Assembly: GCF_020537505.1 (NCBI RefSeq)
Contig: NZ_JAJBMO010000011.1
Coordinates: 1 to 64,000, forward strand
DNA: 64,000 bases
DNA from: Blautia glucerasea
GTDB lineage: Bacteria; Bacillota; Clostridia; Lachnospirales; Lachnospiraceae
Direction: 5' to 3'
Part shown: in pieces, positions 30,384 through 40,416 of the stretch
Layout: each line of letters opens with the position of its first letter
Numbering within the stretch: the first letter of the stretch is position 1
Position numbers and translations under genes: made by a program
The notes under the pieces: model-generated
The model's database searches: none
Told to the model about the DNA's origin: nothing
Seen by the model: the letters and a program-made list of their open reading frames with translations, nothing else

Positions 30384-32507
30384 TTGGCTGGAAAAGAAGG
30401 TAGAGAATACCCGCTCGAGAGAACCAGAAACATTGGTATTATGGCTCATATCGATGCAGGTAAGACAACTCTTACAGAACGAATTCTGTACTATACAGGT
30501 GTCAACTACAAGATTGGTGATACTCATGAAGGTACTGCTACCATGGACTGGATGGAGCAGGAGCAGGAGCGTGGTATCACAATCACATCCGCTGCAACAA
30601 CATGTCACTGGACACTGGAAGAGAACTGTAAACCGAAGCCAGGCGCTTTGGAGCATCGTATCAACATCATTGATACCCCAGGCCACGTAGACTTTACTGT
30701 TGAGGTTGAGCGTTCCCTTCGTGTACTGGATGGCGCTGTCGGCGTATTCTGTGCAAAGGGTGGTGTTGAGCCACAGTCTGAAAACGTTTGGCGTCAGGCT
30801 GATACCTACAATGTACCACGTATGGCATTCATCAATAAGATGGACATCCTTGGTGCAAACTTCTACGGCGCAGTAGAGCAGATCAAGACTCGTCTTGGTA
30901 AAAATGCAATCTGCCTGCAGCTGCCAATCGGAAAAGAAGATGACTTCAAGGGAATCATCGACTTATTCGAAATGAAAGCTTACATCTACAATGATGAGAA
31001 GGGCGATGATATCACTATCACCGATATCCCTGAAGACATGAAAGAAGATGCTGAGCTTTATCATACAGAACTGATCGAGAAAATTTGTGAGCTGGACGAC
31101 GATCTCATGATGGAATATCTTGAGGGAGAAGAGCCAAGCACAGACAGACTGAAAGCAGCCCTGAGAAAAGGTACATGCGAGTGTACAGCTGTTCCGGTAT
31201 GCTGCGGTTCTGCATATAGAAACAAAGGTGTTCAGAAACTTCTGGATGCTATCCTGGAGTACATGCCTGCTCCAACAGATATCCCGCCAATCGATGGTGT
31301 TGACATGGATGGAAACCCGACCGTGAGACATTCTTCTGATGAAGAGCCGTTCTCCGCTCTGGCATTCAAGATCATGACAGACCCATTCGTTGGAAAACTT
31401 GCATATTTCCGTGTATATTCAGGAACAATGAATTCCGGATCTTATGTATATAACTCTACAAAGGGCAAAAAAGAGCGTGTTGGCCGTATCCTTCAGATGC
31501 ATGCTAACAAGCGTATGGAACTGGATAAGGTTTACTCCGGTGATATCGCTGCAGCTATCGGATTCAAATTCACCACAACTGGTGATACAATCTGTGACGA
31601 GCAGCATCCGGTAATCCTTGAGTCCATGGAGTTCCCGGAACCAGTTATCGAGCTGGCTATCGAGCCTAAGACAAAAGCAGGACAGGGTAAACTGGGTGAG
31701 GCTCTTGCAAAACTTGCAGAAGAGGACCCGACCTTCCGTGCACATACAGATCAGGAAACAGGACAGACCATTATCGCTGGTATGGGTGAGCTTCACCTTG
31801 AGATCATCGTTGACCGTCTTCTTCGTGAGTTCCACGTAGAGGCTAACGTAGGTGCTCCTCAGGTTGCTTACAAAGAGACAATCACCAAGGCTGTTGATGT
31901 AGATAGCAAGTATGCTAAACAGTCCGGTGGTCGTGGACAGTATGGTCACTGTAAAGTTAAATTCGAGCCTATGGATGCCAACGGCGAAGAACTGTACAAG
32001 TTCGAGTCTACTGTTGTCGGCGGTGCTATTCCGAAGGAATATATCCCGGCTGTAGGAGAAGGTATCGAAGAGGCTATGAAGGCTGGTATCCTTGGTGGAT
32101 ATCCGGTTGTTGGTGTACATGCAAATGTATACGATGGATCTTATCATGAAGTCGATTCTTCTGAGATGGCATTCCACATTGCAGGTTCTCTTGCATTCAA
32201 GGATGCTATGCAGAAGGCAGCTCCAATCCTTCTTGAGCCTATCATGAAGGTTGAAGTAACCACACCAGAGGATTACATGGGTGATGTTATCGGTGATATC
32301 AACTCCCGTCGTGGTCGTATCGAAGGTATGGATGATATCGGCGGCGGTAAGATGATCCGTGGATATGTTCCGCTTTCCGAAATGTTCGGATATGCAACAG
32401 ATCTTCGTTCCAGAACTCAGGGACGTGGTAACTACTCCATGTTCTTCGAGAAATACGAGCCAGTTCCAAAGAGTGTTCAGGAAAAAGTTCTGGCAAAGAA
32501 AGACTGA
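30384..32507 (+). CDS. fusA: Elongation factor G
   Basis: At 707 residues it has full EF-G length. Motifs: G1 [10 protein letters not shown]2 region [19 protein letters not shown]. Domains II-V follow, with the domain IV translocation loop near GGRGQYGH. The likely start is TTG 30384 (AAGGAGG 7 bases upstream); no ATG lies closer. It follows rpsG by 17 bases. Confidence 0.97.
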   Translation: MAGKEGREYPLERTRNIGIMAHIDAGKTTLTERILYYTGVNYKIGDTHEGTATMDWMEQEQERGITITSAATTCHWTLEENCKPKPGALEHRINIIDTPGHVDFTVEVERSLRVLDGAVGVFCAKGGVEPQSENVWRQADTYNVPRMAFINKMDILGANFYGAVEQIKTRLGKNAICLQLPIGKEDDFKGIIDLFEMKAYIYNDEKGDDITITDIPEDMKEDAELYHTELIEKICELDDDLMMEYLEGEEPSTDRLKAALRKGTCECTAVPVCCGSAYRNKGVQKLLDAILEYMPAPTDIPPIDGVDMDGNPTVRHSSDEEPFSALAFKIMTDPFVGKLAYFRVYSGTMNSGSYVYNSTKGKKERVGRILQMHANKRMELDKVYSGDIAAAIGFKFTTTGDTICDEQHPVILESMEFPEPVIELAIEPKTKAGQGKLGEALAKLAEEDPTFRAHTDQETGQTIIAGMGELHLEIIVDRLLREFHVEANVGAPQVAYKETITKAVDVDSKYAKQSGGRGQYGHCKVKFEPMDANGEELYKFESTVVGGAIPKEYIPAVGEGIEEAMKAGILGGYPVVGVHANVYDGSYHEVDSSEMAFHIAGSLAFKDAMQKAAPILLEPIMKVEVTTPEDYMGDVIGDINSRRGRIEGMDDIGGGKMIRGYVPLSEMFGYATDLRSRTQGRGNYSMFFEKYEPVPKSVQEKVLAKKD

Positions 32508-32553
32508 TTTAACTACAAGTTGAATTAGGATTTTATATAAAACAATAAAAAGC

Positions 32554-32582
32554 TTGCAAATATCCTTGATTTGCAATATAAT
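32554..32582 (+). promoter_or_regulatory. Promoter upstream of tuf
   Basis: TTGCAA (32554-32559), 17 bases, TATAAT (32577-32582). It gives tuf its own transcript in addition to read-through from fusA. Confidence 0.65.
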
Positions 32583-32662
32583 CAAGGATAGCAAGTTTAA
32601 AATCGATATGGCGCTCTATTTTTATAGAGAATGAGCCAACTAATCAAGGAGGACATTTTAAA

Positions 32663-33856
32663 ATGGCAAAGGCTAAGTTTGAGAGAACAAAACCGCATTG
32701 TAACATTGGTACTATTGGACACGTTGACCATGGTAAAACAACTTTAACAGCAGCTATCACAAAAGTTCTTGCTGAAAGAGTTCCAGGAAACGTAGTAGAG
32801 AACTTCGAAGATATCGATAAAGCTCCAGAGGAAAGAGAGCGTGGTATCACAATTTCTACAGCACATGTTGAGTATCAGACAGAGAAGAGACATTATGCAC
32901 ACGTTGACTGCCCAGGACATGCTGACTACGTTAAGAACATGATCACTGGTGCAGCTCAGATGGATGGTGCTATCCTTGTTGTAGCAGCTACCGATGGTGT
33001 TATGGCTCAGACTAAAGAGCACGTTCTTCTTGCTCGTCAGGTTGGTGTTCCTTACATTGTTGTATTCATGAACAAATGTGATATGGTTGACGATGAAGAG
33101 CTTCTTGAGCTGGTTGAGATGGAGATTCGTGAGCTTCTTTCCGAGTATGACTTCCCAGGAGATGATATCCCGGTAATCAAAGGTTCTGCTCTTAAAGCTC
33201 TTGAGGATCCAGCTGGTGAGTGGGGCGACAGAATCATGGATCTTATGGATGCTGTTGACAGCTATATCCCAGATCCACAGCGTGACACAGATAAACCATT
33301 CGTTATGCCTGTAGAGGATGTATTCTCTATCACAGGACGTGGAACAGTTGCTACTGGTAGAGTAGAGGCTGGTGTTCTTCACGTATCTGATGAGGTTGAG
33401 ATCGTTGGTATCAAAGAAGAGACTCGTAAAGTAGTTGTAACTGGTATCGAGATGTTCCGTAAACTTCTTGATGAGGCTCAGGCTGGTGATAACATCGGAG
33501 CACTTCTTCGTGGTGTTCAGAGAAACGAGATCGAGCGTGGACAGGTTCTTGCTAAACCAGGAACAATCACATGCCATACAAAATTCACAGCTCAGGTTTA
33601 CGTTCTGACTAAAGACGAGGGTGGCCGTCATACACCATTCTTCAACAACTATCGTCCACAGTTCTACTTCAGAACAACAGACGTTACAGGTGTTATCAAC
33701 CTTCCAGAAGGAACAGAGATGTGCATGCCTGGAGATAACATCGAGATGACAATCGAACTGATCCACCCAATCGCTATGAGCCAGGGTCTTACTTTCGCTA
33801 TCCGTGAAGGTGGACGTACTGTAGGATCAGGACGTGTTGCTACAATCATCGAGTAA
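32663..33856 (+). CDS. tuf: Elongation factor Tu
   Basis: The 397-residue EF-Tu has G1 [21 protein letters not shown] and NKCD. It carries aminoacyl-tRNA to the ribosome. AAGGAGG lies before the ATG. The last 54 coding bases and stop lie inside the 55-bp repeat that is found again at 60647-60701. The tail of this gene is therefore an attachment site, and its last 18 residues may derive from the element rather than the ancestral chromosome. Confidence 0.98.
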   Translation: MAKAKFERTKPHCNIGTIGHVDHGKTTLTAAITKVLAERVPGNVVENFEDIDKAPEERERGITISTAHVEYQTEKRHYAHVDCPGHADYVKNMITGAAQMDGAILVVAATDGVMAQTKEHVLLARQVGVPYIVVFMNKCDMVDDEELLELVEMEIRELLSEYDFPGDDIPVIKGSALKALEDPAGEWGDRIMDLMDAVDSYIPDPQRDTDKPFVMPVEDVFSITGRGTVATGRVEAGVLHVSDEVEIVGIKEETRKVVVTGIEMFRKLLDEAQAGDNIGALLRGVQRNEIERGQVLAKPGTITCHTKFTAQVYVLTKDEGGRHTPFFNNYRPQFYFRTTDVTGVINLPEGTEMCMPGDNIEMTIELIHPIAMSQGLTFAIREGGRTVGSGRVATIIE

Positions 33857-33857
33857 T
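33803..33857 (+). repeat. attL of element 1: tuf 3' end, copy A
   Basis: 55 bases (last 54 of tuf plus one) identical to 60647-60701. A second identical block, 33905-33957 versus 60739-60791 (53 bases), covers the terminator. The 47 bases between differ. This is the pattern left by site-specific integration into a gene end. Confidence 0.9.
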
Positions 33858-33889
33858 TTTAGCATAACATCTTAAATTATATATATTGA

Positions 33890-33957
33890 GTACCGCAAGG
33901 TACATGTGTCCAAACGTAAGATACCCCGGAACCGCAAGGTTTCCGGGGTTTTTCTGT
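33890..33957 (+). terminator. tuf 3' UTR: small hairpin and terminator
   Basis: A hairpin GTACC-GCAA-GGTAC (33890-33903) is followed by a strong terminator (33924-33955; CCCCGGAACC-GCAA-GGTTTCCGGGG, one bulge, T run). Both loops are GNRA tetraloops. Confidence 0.8.
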
Positions 33958-34006
33958 TGAACAGAAGATTAAAATAAGGCTGTAAAGAATAGCGAATAAA
34001 TTAAAA

Positions 34007-34053
34007 ACAGGCAGGTATAGGAAGAAAATGAAAATCTTCGCATATCTGCCTGT
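34007..34053 (-). terminator. Terminator of the element 1 repressor
   Basis: ACAGGCAGGTAT (34007-34018) pairs with ATATCTGCCTGT (34042-34053) with one G-U-type mismatch; on the minus strand a T-rich run follows. It ends transcription of the repressor gene that stops at 34069. Confidence 0.6.
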
Positions 34054-34069
34054 GATACTGTTATGATAC
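34053..34069 (+). repeat. TGATAC-N5-TGATAC, left end
   Basis: Two TGATAC hexamers spaced by five bases, about 200 bases inside the left repeat. The same arrangement in the same orientation lies about 105 bases before the right repeat (60527-60543). Position and symmetry suit arm-type binding sites of the integrase. Confidence 0.55.
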
Positions 34070-34683
34070 TATTTCTGTTCGTTATTGGAAAATTTCTGTG
34101 TTAAAAGTTCATCTCGTTTACGGATTCGTGTCTCAAAATCCAGTTCTTCAATTTCTTTATGGGTGACAGGTTTGGAAGTGTAGTATTCCAACGTCTGCTT
34201 TTTCCACATATCAAACATATCTTTGCCTGTGAAATAAGATTCCAGGCTTTCTCTGTTCTCCTGCAGATCAGCAAGAAAATTACACATATCTGCGTTTAAA
34301 GAATGTTCAGGATCATTTCCATAAAAGCGAAGTCCGGCATACCATTTCTGTGTTTCTGTTTCTATATCACCGGGAAGTTTATTATTTATATCCAGTTCAT
34401 ACCGGAGTTCATTGGATTCATTCATCTGCAGTAAAACCCAAAGAATATCGCTGAGAGTAGAAATCTGTACTTTATTTTCAGATAATCCAAATAACCAGTC
34501 CAGTGAGACATGAAATTTCTGAGCAATAGTCAATAACACATCATTGGAGGGAGTAACCACACCATTTTCATAACTGGATAAAGTTGACTGACGTATACCA
34601 ATAGCTGCGGAAAAGTTTTTTTGATTCATCTTCAGATCAGTTCGCAGCTCTTTTATTTTTTCTGAAATAGATGATTCCTGCAT
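34069..34683 (-). CDS. XRE-family repressor of element 1
   Basis: A 204-residue protein with an N-terminal helix-turn-helix (KIKELRTDLKMNQKNFSAAIG and RQSTLSSYENG, about residues 7-60) and a longer C-terminal domain of unknown fold. It is divergent from the excisionase-integrase genes, as expected for a lysogeny-type repressor. ATG 34683 follows AAGGAGGTG; in-frame codons further upstream are ignored. The intergenic region holds several ATGATAA-type repeats that could be its operators. Confidence 0.85.
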   Translation of the reverse strand: MQESSISEKIKELRTDLKMNQKNFSAAIGIRQSTLSSYENGVVTPSNDVLLTIAQKFHVSLDWLFGLSENKVQISTLSDILWVLLQMNESNELRYELDINNKLPGDIETETQKWYAGLRFYGNDPEHSLNADMCNFLADLQENRESLESYFTGKDMFDMWKKQTLEYYTSKPVTHKEIEELDFETRIRKRDELLTQKFSNNEQK

Positions 34684-34774
34684 ATTATCCACCTCCTTAA
34701 AAGCTATGATTAGTATATCACAAATGATAAAAATCAACAATATAGAAAAATATCATTCATGATGATAAAAATTA

Positions 34775-34803
34775 TTGACAATGATTATTTAAAATGATAT
34801 AGT
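34775..34803 (+). promoter_or_regulatory. Promoter of xis-int, element 1
   Basis: TTGACA (34775-34780), 17 bases, TATAGT (34798-34803). ATGATA/TATCAT motifs occur repeatedly in and around it (34700-34830), consistent with repressor control. Confidence 0.7.
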
Positions 34804-34842
34804 ATCAGTGAAAATGATAATTATAGACAAGGAGGAAATGAT

Positions 34843-35037
34843 ATGCAGAGACAGAACTATATGATTACAGCGGAAGAAGTTGCAGAGAGCATGGGGATTT
34901 CACTTGGATATGCTTACAAGCTGCTTCGCAAACTGAACAAAGAGCTTGCAGATCAGGGATATGTAACCGTTGCGGGCAAGATACCGAGGGCATTCTGGGA
35001 AAAGAAATTTTATGGATATTCCCAGATTGCAATGTAA
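34843..35037 (+). CDS. Excisionase-like HTH protein, element 1
   Basis: A 64-residue basic DNA-binding protein with one helix-turn-helix (ITAEEVAESMGISLGYAYKLLRKLNKE). It matches in size and sequence the small gene at the same place in element 2 (61674). It lies 14 bases before the integrase, as recombination directionality factors often do. AAGGAGG precedes the ATG. Confidence 0.75.
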   Translation: MQRQNYMITAEEVAESMGISLGYAYKLLRKLNKELADQGYVTVAGKIPRAFWEKKFYGYSQIAM

Positions 35038-35051
35038 GGGGGTGAGAAAGT

Positions 35052-36269
35052 ATGGCAGCATACAAAGATGAAGAAAGAGGAACCTGGTATGTTTCATTTT
35101 ATTATGAGGACTGGACAGGAGCCAAAAAGCGAAAAGTAAAAAGAGGATTCCGCACTAAGAAAGAAGCATTAAATTTTGAAGCGGAGTATAAAAGAACAGC
35201 GAAAGCAGACATGGATATGACAATGGGAGAGTTTGTAGAAGTCTACTTCCGAGACAAGTCTCAGTCATTGAAGGACAGGAGTATCAAGAACAAAAGAGAT
35301 ACGATGAATGCTCAACTGTTACCGTATTTTAAGGACAGACCGATGAACAGTATCACACCAGCAGAGATTATCCAGTGGCAGAATACGATTATTGAAAAAG
35401 GATATTCAGATGATTATCTGAAAACAATACAGAATCAGATGACGGCATTGTTTAATCATGCGAAGAATATCTACAATCTGGCAGATAATCCTTGTGACAA
35501 AGTAAAACGTATGGGAAAGACTTCAAAAAAGAAAATGAAGTTTTGGACAATTGAAGAATATCGGCAGTTTATGACCGGAATAGAACCGGGAAGCAAATAT
35601 TATGTGCTGTTTGAATTATTATTCTGGACAGGAGCGAGAGAAGGCGAAGCACTCAGCATTACACCTGCTGACATTGATTTTGAAAAGAATCTACTTCATA
35701 TCAATAAAACTTACTACCGTATGCATGGAGAGGACGTGATTACATCTCCCAAAACAGAAGAATCGAACCGTACGATTTCCATACCGGAATTTCTGAAAAA
35801 AGAGATTCAGGACTATATTAGCAGACTGTATGAGTTGCCCGAAGATGAACGGATTTTTCCAATGGTTCATGAAGCGGTACAGCATAAGTTAAAACAGGTG
35901 GTTCAAAAGACCGGAGTAAAAAAGATAAGAGTACACGACATTCGTCACAGTCATGCGGCATTTCTGATCAATAAGGGAGTGCAACCATTGATGATTAAAG
36001 AAAGGTTTGGACATACGGACATTCGCATTACATTGAATACTTATGGGCACTTATATCCAGATCAGCAGAAAGTGGTGGCAGATATGCTGGATGATGAAAA
36101 TATAAAAAGCTCCGGAAGTACGAACAACCGGAGCAATGTGACAAATGGGGACGAATCCACAAATGTCAACCCTAGACAAGTTGATTATATCAGGGATTCT
36201 TCCAGAGAACAACAGATAATTGGCGAGAATAGTTTGAAAAATGGAGGAATTTATGGAACAGAGAAATGA
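35052..36269 (+). CDS. Tyrosine integrase, element 1
   Basis: A 405-residue phage-type integrase. An AP2-like arm-binding domain (about 1-55) and a SAM-like core-binding domain (about 60-150) precede the catalytic domain. Arg is in WTGAREGEAL, HxxR in HDIRHSHA, and His and the Tyr nucleophile in FGHTDIRITLNTYGHLY. About 35 extra C-terminal residues (polar, Asn/Ser-rich) are absent in the element 2 relative. It should recombine the tuf-end site. Confidence 0.93.
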   Translation: MAAYKDEERGTWYVSFYYEDWTGAKKRKVKRGFRTKKEALNFEAEYKRTAKADMDMTMGEFVEVYFRDKSQSLKDRSIKNKRDTMNAQLLPYFKDRPMNSITPAEIIQWQNTIIEKGYSDDYLKTIQNQMTALFNHAKNIYNLADNPCDKVKRMGKTSKKKMKFWTIEEYRQFMTGIEPGSKYYVLFELLFWTGAREGEALSITPADIDFEKNLLHINKTYYRMHGEDVITSPKTEESNRTISIPEFLKKEIQDYISRLYELPEDERIFPMVHEAVQHKLKQVVQKTGVKKIRVHDIRHSHAAFLINKGVQPLMIKERFGHTDIRITLNTYGHLYPDQQKVVADMLDDENIKSSGSTNNRSNVTNGDESTNVNPRQVDYIRDSSREQQIIGENSLKNGGIYGTEK

Positions 36270-37242
36270 GAATAAAACAGAATTGAAAATGATAAAGATG
36301 TCAGATGTCCAGTCCCAGACAGTGGACTGGCTCTGGTATCCATTTATCCCTTATGGGAAATTAACGATCATTCAGGGTGATCCGGGCGATGGAAAAACTA
36401 CGCTGATATTAAATATTGCAGCGAGATTGTCTAAAGGAGAAGGTCTGGATAACGATATGAAAGTAACAGAACCAGTAAAGATTATTTATCAGACAGCGGA
36501 AGATGGGCTGGCAGATACGGTAAAACCCAGACTGGAGCTGGCAGAAGCGGTCTGTGAAAGAATCATGGTTATAGATGAAACAGAAAAATCACTTTCCATG
36601 ATAGATGAGAGACTGGAAACTGCTATCAAACGGACTGGTGCGAGAGTGCTTATTTTAGATCCGATTCAGGCATACCTTGGAGGAACAATGGATATGAACC
36701 GGGCAAATGAAGCAAGGGATATGACAAAAAGATTGAGCTTGCTGGCAGAAAAGTATAAATGTGCAATTTTATTAATCGGACATATGAATAAAGCTGGTGG
36801 AAATAAAGCTGCATATAGAGGAATGGGTTCGATTGACTTTTTTGCAGTAGCCAGAAGCGTATTACTGGTAGGAAGAATAGAGGGAGAACCGGACTTAAGA
36901 GCAGTGGTTCAGATTAAAAATAATCTGGCTGCATTTGGACATTCCAAAGCATTTCGCCTGACAGAAACCGGATTTGAGTGGATAGGTGACTATGAAATCA
37001 CAGCAGATGAGGTGCTTGGTGGAATTGCTCCAAAGGTAAATAAACTGGAACAGGCAAAAAAGATGCTGAGGGAACTGGCAGAAACATCAACTTCTGTGCA
37101 AAGCAGTGAAATCTTTGATATGGCAGAAGATTTGAATATTTCTAAAAGAACACTGGAAAATGCAAAAAAGGAACTTGGAATTAAGGCAAGACGAATCGGT
37201 AATTCCTGGTATTGGGATTTAAATAAAGTTAAGCCGGAATAA
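36253..37242 (+). CDS. RepA-like AAA ATPase, element 1
   Basis: A 329-residue RecA-fold ATPase with Walker A GDPGDGKTT (about residue 40), Walker B VLILDPIQ and a sensor motif LLIGHMNK. It resembles RepA/RSF1010-type hexameric helicases, with a C-terminal winged-helix-like part. Such ATPases on integrative elements help replicate the excised circle. It overlaps the integrase by 17 bases; ATG 36253 has GGAGG 5 bases upstream. Confidence 0.85.
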   Translation: MEQRNENKTELKMIKMSDVQSQTVDWLWYPFIPYGKLTIIQGDPGDGKTTLILNIAARLSKGEGLDNDMKVTEPVKIIYQTAEDGLADTVKPRLELAEAVCERIMVIDETEKSLSMIDERLETAIKRTGARVLILDPIQAYLGGTMDMNRANEARDMTKRLSLLAEKYKCAILLIGHMNKAGGNKAAYRGMGSIDFFAVARSVLLVGRIEGEPDLRAVVQIKNNLAAFGHSKAFRLTETGFEWIGDYEITADEVLGGIAPKVNKLEQAKKMLRELAETSTSVQSSEIFDMAEDLNISKRTLENAKKELGIKARRIGNSWYWDLNKVKPE

Positions 37243-37357
37243 ATTAAGGGTGCAACATTGCAGAGTATATAGAAAATGCGGAATTAAAATGCAAGGTTGC
37301 AATCTGTAAAGACATTGCAGTGTTGCGTCCTTACATAAATTGTAAGAAGGTGAGAGC

Positions 37358-37591
37358 TTGAAAAACGTTATGATTCCAGAGGAGTTATTTGGAAAGATTA
37401 TAAAATATCATTTACTGGATCAGGAACAGGAAGCAGATGATATAAGAAAAGGTCTGGAAAAAAAGCTGGATGCAATGGTAAATCGTGAGGCATACAGTAA
37501 ATTCAAAACTGCGCCAACAGAAGAAGAACGGGAAAAGTTCCGGCAGGAGTATCTGGACAGAAAAGGAATGCAAGAGAGCTTTCGATGGTAA
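37358..37591 (+). CDS. Small helical protein of unknown function
   Basis: A 77-residue charged, helical protein starting at TTG 37358 (AAGGTGAG 7 bases upstream) or ATG 37370. Its sequence (DDIRKGLEKKLDAMVNREAYSKFKTAPTEEEREKFR) resembles complexin-2-annotated small proteins common on Clostridial mobile elements; that name is an annotation accident and no function is known. Confidence 0.65.
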   Translation: MKNVMIPEELFGKIIKYHLLDQEQEADDIRKGLEKKLDAMVNREAYSKFKTAPTEEEREKFRQEYLDRKGMQESFRW

Positions 37592-37741
37592 CAGTTCGTG
37601 TTGATTACCTTTTTACAGGAGCGTGTCACGCCCCTGTGAGAAGTAAACAAGAAGAAAGTTGGTAAGGCGCATACGGAAAGCTGAGGCTGGACGGTGAGGT
37701 TGCTGTAAATTTGATAGTTGTGAAGAAGGGAGAACGATTCG

Positions 37742-37969
37742 ATGAAGCAGGGAAGATTAGGATATAACAGTAGCAATGACAGATATGGGTTATTAGCCTC
37801 GGACTTATGGATTGATACGGGATTTCACTGTGGAGAAGGTCTTGAGGTGCTGGTCGATGATAAGTGGGTAAGGACAAGAATGGAGATGAATCCAGCAAGA
37901 GAATGGTATCTGGTTGGAACGCCATACTGTGGAGATCTGGAATATGTGCAGGCAAGAATACCGGAATAA
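37742..37969 (+). CDS. DUF5348-like small protein
   Basis: A 75-residue protein with the GRLGYNSSNDRYGLLASDLWIDTGFHCGE pattern that I recall as DUF5348. It has a Trp/Gly-rich beta fold (WVRTRMEMNPAREWYLVGTPY). These genes sit between replication and mobilisation genes on many elements. AGGGAG precedes the ATG. The gap before it (37592-37741) holds no gene I can support. Confidence 0.7.
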   Translation: MKQGRLGYNSSNDRYGLLASDLWIDTGFHCGEGLEVLVDDKWVRTRMEMNPAREWYLVGTPYCGDLEYVQARIPE

Positions 37970-38063
37970 TTTAGTCGAGAGAGTAACGAAAGAGATAAAA
38001 TAGCCCCCGGCAGGGCGCAAGGGTACTTTTGATGGACGGAACGGCTGTCGAAAGTGCTTTTGC

Positions 38064-38188
38064 GTTACTTTTGACAAAAGTAACAAAACCGCCGTATCCG
38101 GCGAAGATTTCTTTTTATACTATAGCTGGTAAAGATACAAATTTATGTGCCATGTCTGGCACTGGTTTTAGAAAGTGGAGTGACGAAC
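38064..38188 (+). other. Candidate oriT for the MobV relaxase
   Basis: A perfect 10-bp inverted repeat with a one-base loop (GTTACTTTTG at 38064-38073, CAAAAGTAAC at 38075-38084), then an ACTATAGCTGGTAAAGATA stretch (38119 onward) like the nick region of MobV/Pre elements, and a TGCCA-N4-TGGCA hairpin (38147-38160). It lies directly upstream of the relaxase gene, the usual place for oriT. Confidence 0.5.
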
Positions 38189-39610
38189 ATGACGCTGAAA
38201 CGAACAATTAGTGGTATGATCGGGACAGGTTCTCTGGCTCATAACAGAAGGGAATTTATAGCAGAAAATGTTGATTCAGACAGAGTGCAACTAAATATTT
38301 GCTATCAGAATGAGAATTTAAAAGAAGTTTATAAAGAACTGTTTGATGAAGCTGTAGAACGATATAATATCGGGAAAAGAAAAGATAGACAGATTACAAA
38401 TTACTATGAAAAAATCCGGCAGGGAAAACAAGAGAAGTTGTTCCACGAAGTAATTTTTCAAATTGGAAATCGAGAAGATATGGCTGTCGGAACAGCAGAA
38501 GGAGATCTGGCTGTAAAAATACTGGATGAATATGTAAAGGACTTCCAGAAGCGGAATGCAACGTTACGGGTATTTGGGTGTTATCTACATCAGGATGAGT
38601 CTACTCCACATTTACATATTGATTTTATTCCTTATGTGACTGATTGGAAAGGAAAAGGAATGGACACCAGAGTTTCGTTGAAACAGGCATTAAAAAGTCT
38701 TGGATTTCAAGGTGGAAATAAGCATGATACAGAGTTGAACCAGTGGATGAACCATGAAAAAAAGGTCCTGGCAGAGATTGCAAAACAGCATGGCATTGAA
38801 TGGGAACAGAAAGGTACTCATGAGGAACATTTGGATGTTTATAACTTCAAGAAGAAAGAGCGAAAAAAGGAAGTACAGGAGCTGGAGCAGGAGAAAGAGT
38901 ATCTAACTGCAGAAAACGAAGAACTGACAGCACAAATTGCGGAATTCAGAGCAGATATCCAGATTTTAAAAGACGATAAGGAACAGGCAAGCAGGGAGAA
39001 ACAAGAAGCAGAACAAAGGGCAGAGGACGCAGAAAAAGAAGTAAAAAGTCTGGAAGAGCGTCGAGATGTGCTGCAGCCGATTATGGATAATGCCAGTAAA
39101 GAAATAAAAGAATATGGAATGATTAAGACGTTTTTACCGGAGGCAGGAACATTTGAACGTGCAGTACCTTACAGAGAAAATAAAATCAAGCCATTGTTTA
39201 TCAAGATGAAGAATCAGATTGCTGCATTAGCTGGAAAGGTTGTAGAACTTAACAAAACGATAGAAAGCTGGAAAAACAAATATCAAAAATCTACGGAGAA
39301 ATGTGATGATATCCAAACGCAGTTAGATGATGTGCGTAAAGAAAATGGAAAATTATCAAATGATAATCAACGTTTACAAGAGATTTCGGACAGATATGAC
39401 AGAGTGGTGCGTATTCTGGGAATGGAAACTGTAGAGGATGTGGTGCAGCAGGACATTAAAGAACAAAGGGCACTGGAAGAAAAACGGCGAATGGAGCAAA
39501 TGCCAAAGGGAAGCGTTCTGAAACAGTTGGAATGGGCAACTCAAAAGAGCCAGATTGAAAACCAACAACGTAAGAAAAATAAAACAAAATACAAAGGATT
39601 GGAGATTTAG
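38189..39610 (+). CDS. MobV/Pre-type relaxase
   Basis: A 473-residue mobilisation protein with the MobV core: an N-terminal conserved block (GTGSLAHNRREFIAENVD), Asn/Tyr-rich middle region and the HLHxDFIP metal motif (TPHLHIDFIP, about residue 155). The C-terminal half (about 230-400) is a long coiled coil. The enzyme nicks oriT and leads a strand to a recipient using another element's secretion system. ATG 38189 follows GGAGTG. TnpV overlaps its operon, four bases downstream. Confidence 0.9.
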   Translation: MTLKRTISGMIGTGSLAHNRREFIAENVDSDRVQLNICYQNENLKEVYKELFDEAVERYNIGKRKDRQITNYYEKIRQGKQEKLFHEVIFQIGNREDMAVGTAEGDLAVKILDEYVKDFQKRNATLRVFGCYLHQDESTPHLHIDFIPYVTDWKGKGMDTRVSLKQALKSLGFQGGNKHDTELNQWMNHEKKVLAEIAKQHGIEWEQKGTHEEHLDVYNFKKKERKKEVQELEQEKEYLTAENEELTAQIAEFRADIQILKDDKEQASREKQEAEQRAEDAEKEVKSLEERRDVLQPIMDNASKEIKEYGMIKTFLPEAGTFERAVPYRENKIKPLFIKMKNQIAALAGKVVELNKTIESWKNKYQKSTEKCDDIQTQLDDVRKENGKLSNDNQRLQEISDRYDRVVRILGMETVEDVVQQDIKEQRALEEKRRMEQMPKGSVLKQLEWATQKSQIENQQRKKNKTKYKGLEI

Positions 39611-39613
39611 ACT

Positions 39614-39988
39614 ATGAAAAAACAGATTTATGATGAGAAAAATGGAATGAGCTATACGTTGCATGGAGATTACTATTTGCCGGATCTGGTTTTAAGAGAA
39701 GAAGAACCGACATATGGAAAATATGGAATGTTACGAAAGCAGTTCTTAAAAGAACACAGATCAGCAAGATATCAATACATGTTATTGACCGGAAAATTGA
39801 ATGAACATCTGAATCAGATCGATCAGGAAGTCAGAGAACAGGTGGAAACGCTTATGGAACAGATGATAGAAAAACAGGGTGTAACTGAAGAATTAAAGGC
39901 ACAGGATCAGATGAAGTGGGTTAGGTTAATGAATAATATAAAAGCCAGTGCAGAAGAGATTATATTGAAAAACATGGTATATGTGTGA
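39614..39988 (+). CDS. TnpV-like transposon protein
   Basis: A 124-residue protein matching TnpV, a small family first noted on Tn4451-type elements. The signature YTLHGDYYLPDLVLREEE and HRSARYQYMLLTGKLNEHL is clear; the C-terminal half is helical. Its function is unknown. It follows MobV by 3 bases, so it is likely cotranscribed. Confidence 0.85.
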   Translation: MKKQIYDEKNGMSYTLHGDYYLPDLVLREEEPTYGKYGMLRKQFLKEHRSARYQYMLLTGKLNEHLNQIDQEVREQVETLMEQMIEKQGVTEELKAQDQMKWVRLMNNIKASAEEIILKNMVYV

Positions 39989-40086
39989 GATCGTTCTTTT
40001 ACACTTTTGTATATATTAGAATAGCACTTTAGAAAGCACTATGGTAAAATAAAGTGAAGGTAAATCGGAATTTGGAGGATTGAATT

Positions 40087-40278
40087 ATGTGGAATGAATT
40101 AGGTATAAGTGGAGGAACCGCAATTGTTATTTTGATTGCGCTGTATTTCGTTATCAAATGGGCAGTGAAAAATGGCATCAAAGAAGCCTACAGTGCAATC
40201 ACTGGAAAGAAAACTGTTGAAGATATCCAAAACGAAAAAGAGCTGAAAGAACTTGGATTGGATTCAGAAGATCAATAA
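40087..40278 (+). CDS. Small single-span membrane protein
   Basis: A 63-residue protein with one membrane helix (GGTAIVILIALYFVIKWAV, about residues 9-27) and a short charged cytoplasmic tail. TTGGAGG precedes the ATG. It may belong to DUF6019, but I am not certain. It is the last element 1 gene before the nested element. Confidence 0.7.
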   Translation: MWNELGISGGTAIVILIALYFVIKWAVKNGIKEAYSAITGKKTVEDIQNEKELKELGLDSEDQ

Positions 40279-40362
40279 CTTCAAGTTTGCCGAAATATAT
40301 TTCTAACTTTCCCTATTTTACAGGCTTTCCAGCCTGTGCATTAGCGAAACGATATGTATTTT

Positions 40363-40410
40363 CCCTTATTTTTGCCCTTATGAGATAATCGTAAGGGAAA
40401 TAAGGGAAAG
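40363..40410. repeat. Left terminal repeat of the nested integrase element; also a hairpin
   Basis: A 19-base block (40363-40381) recurs at 55758-55776 with one mismatch; TAAGGGAAAG (40401-40410) recurs at 55823-55832, same orientation. Locally CCCTTATTTTTGCCCTTA pairs with TAAGGGAAATAAGGG, so it also works as a terminator for the integrase gene. It lies just past the integrase stop. Confidence 0.6.
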
Positions 40411-40416
40411 TTTTAT

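Noticed and set aside
31419..32594. 391-codon minus-strand ORF in fusA
   Set aside because: Long only because of codon bias in fusA; no family resemblance or ribosome binding site.
32744..33766. 340-codon minus-strand ORF in tuf
   Set aside because: Same reason: antisense shadow of a strongly biased gene.
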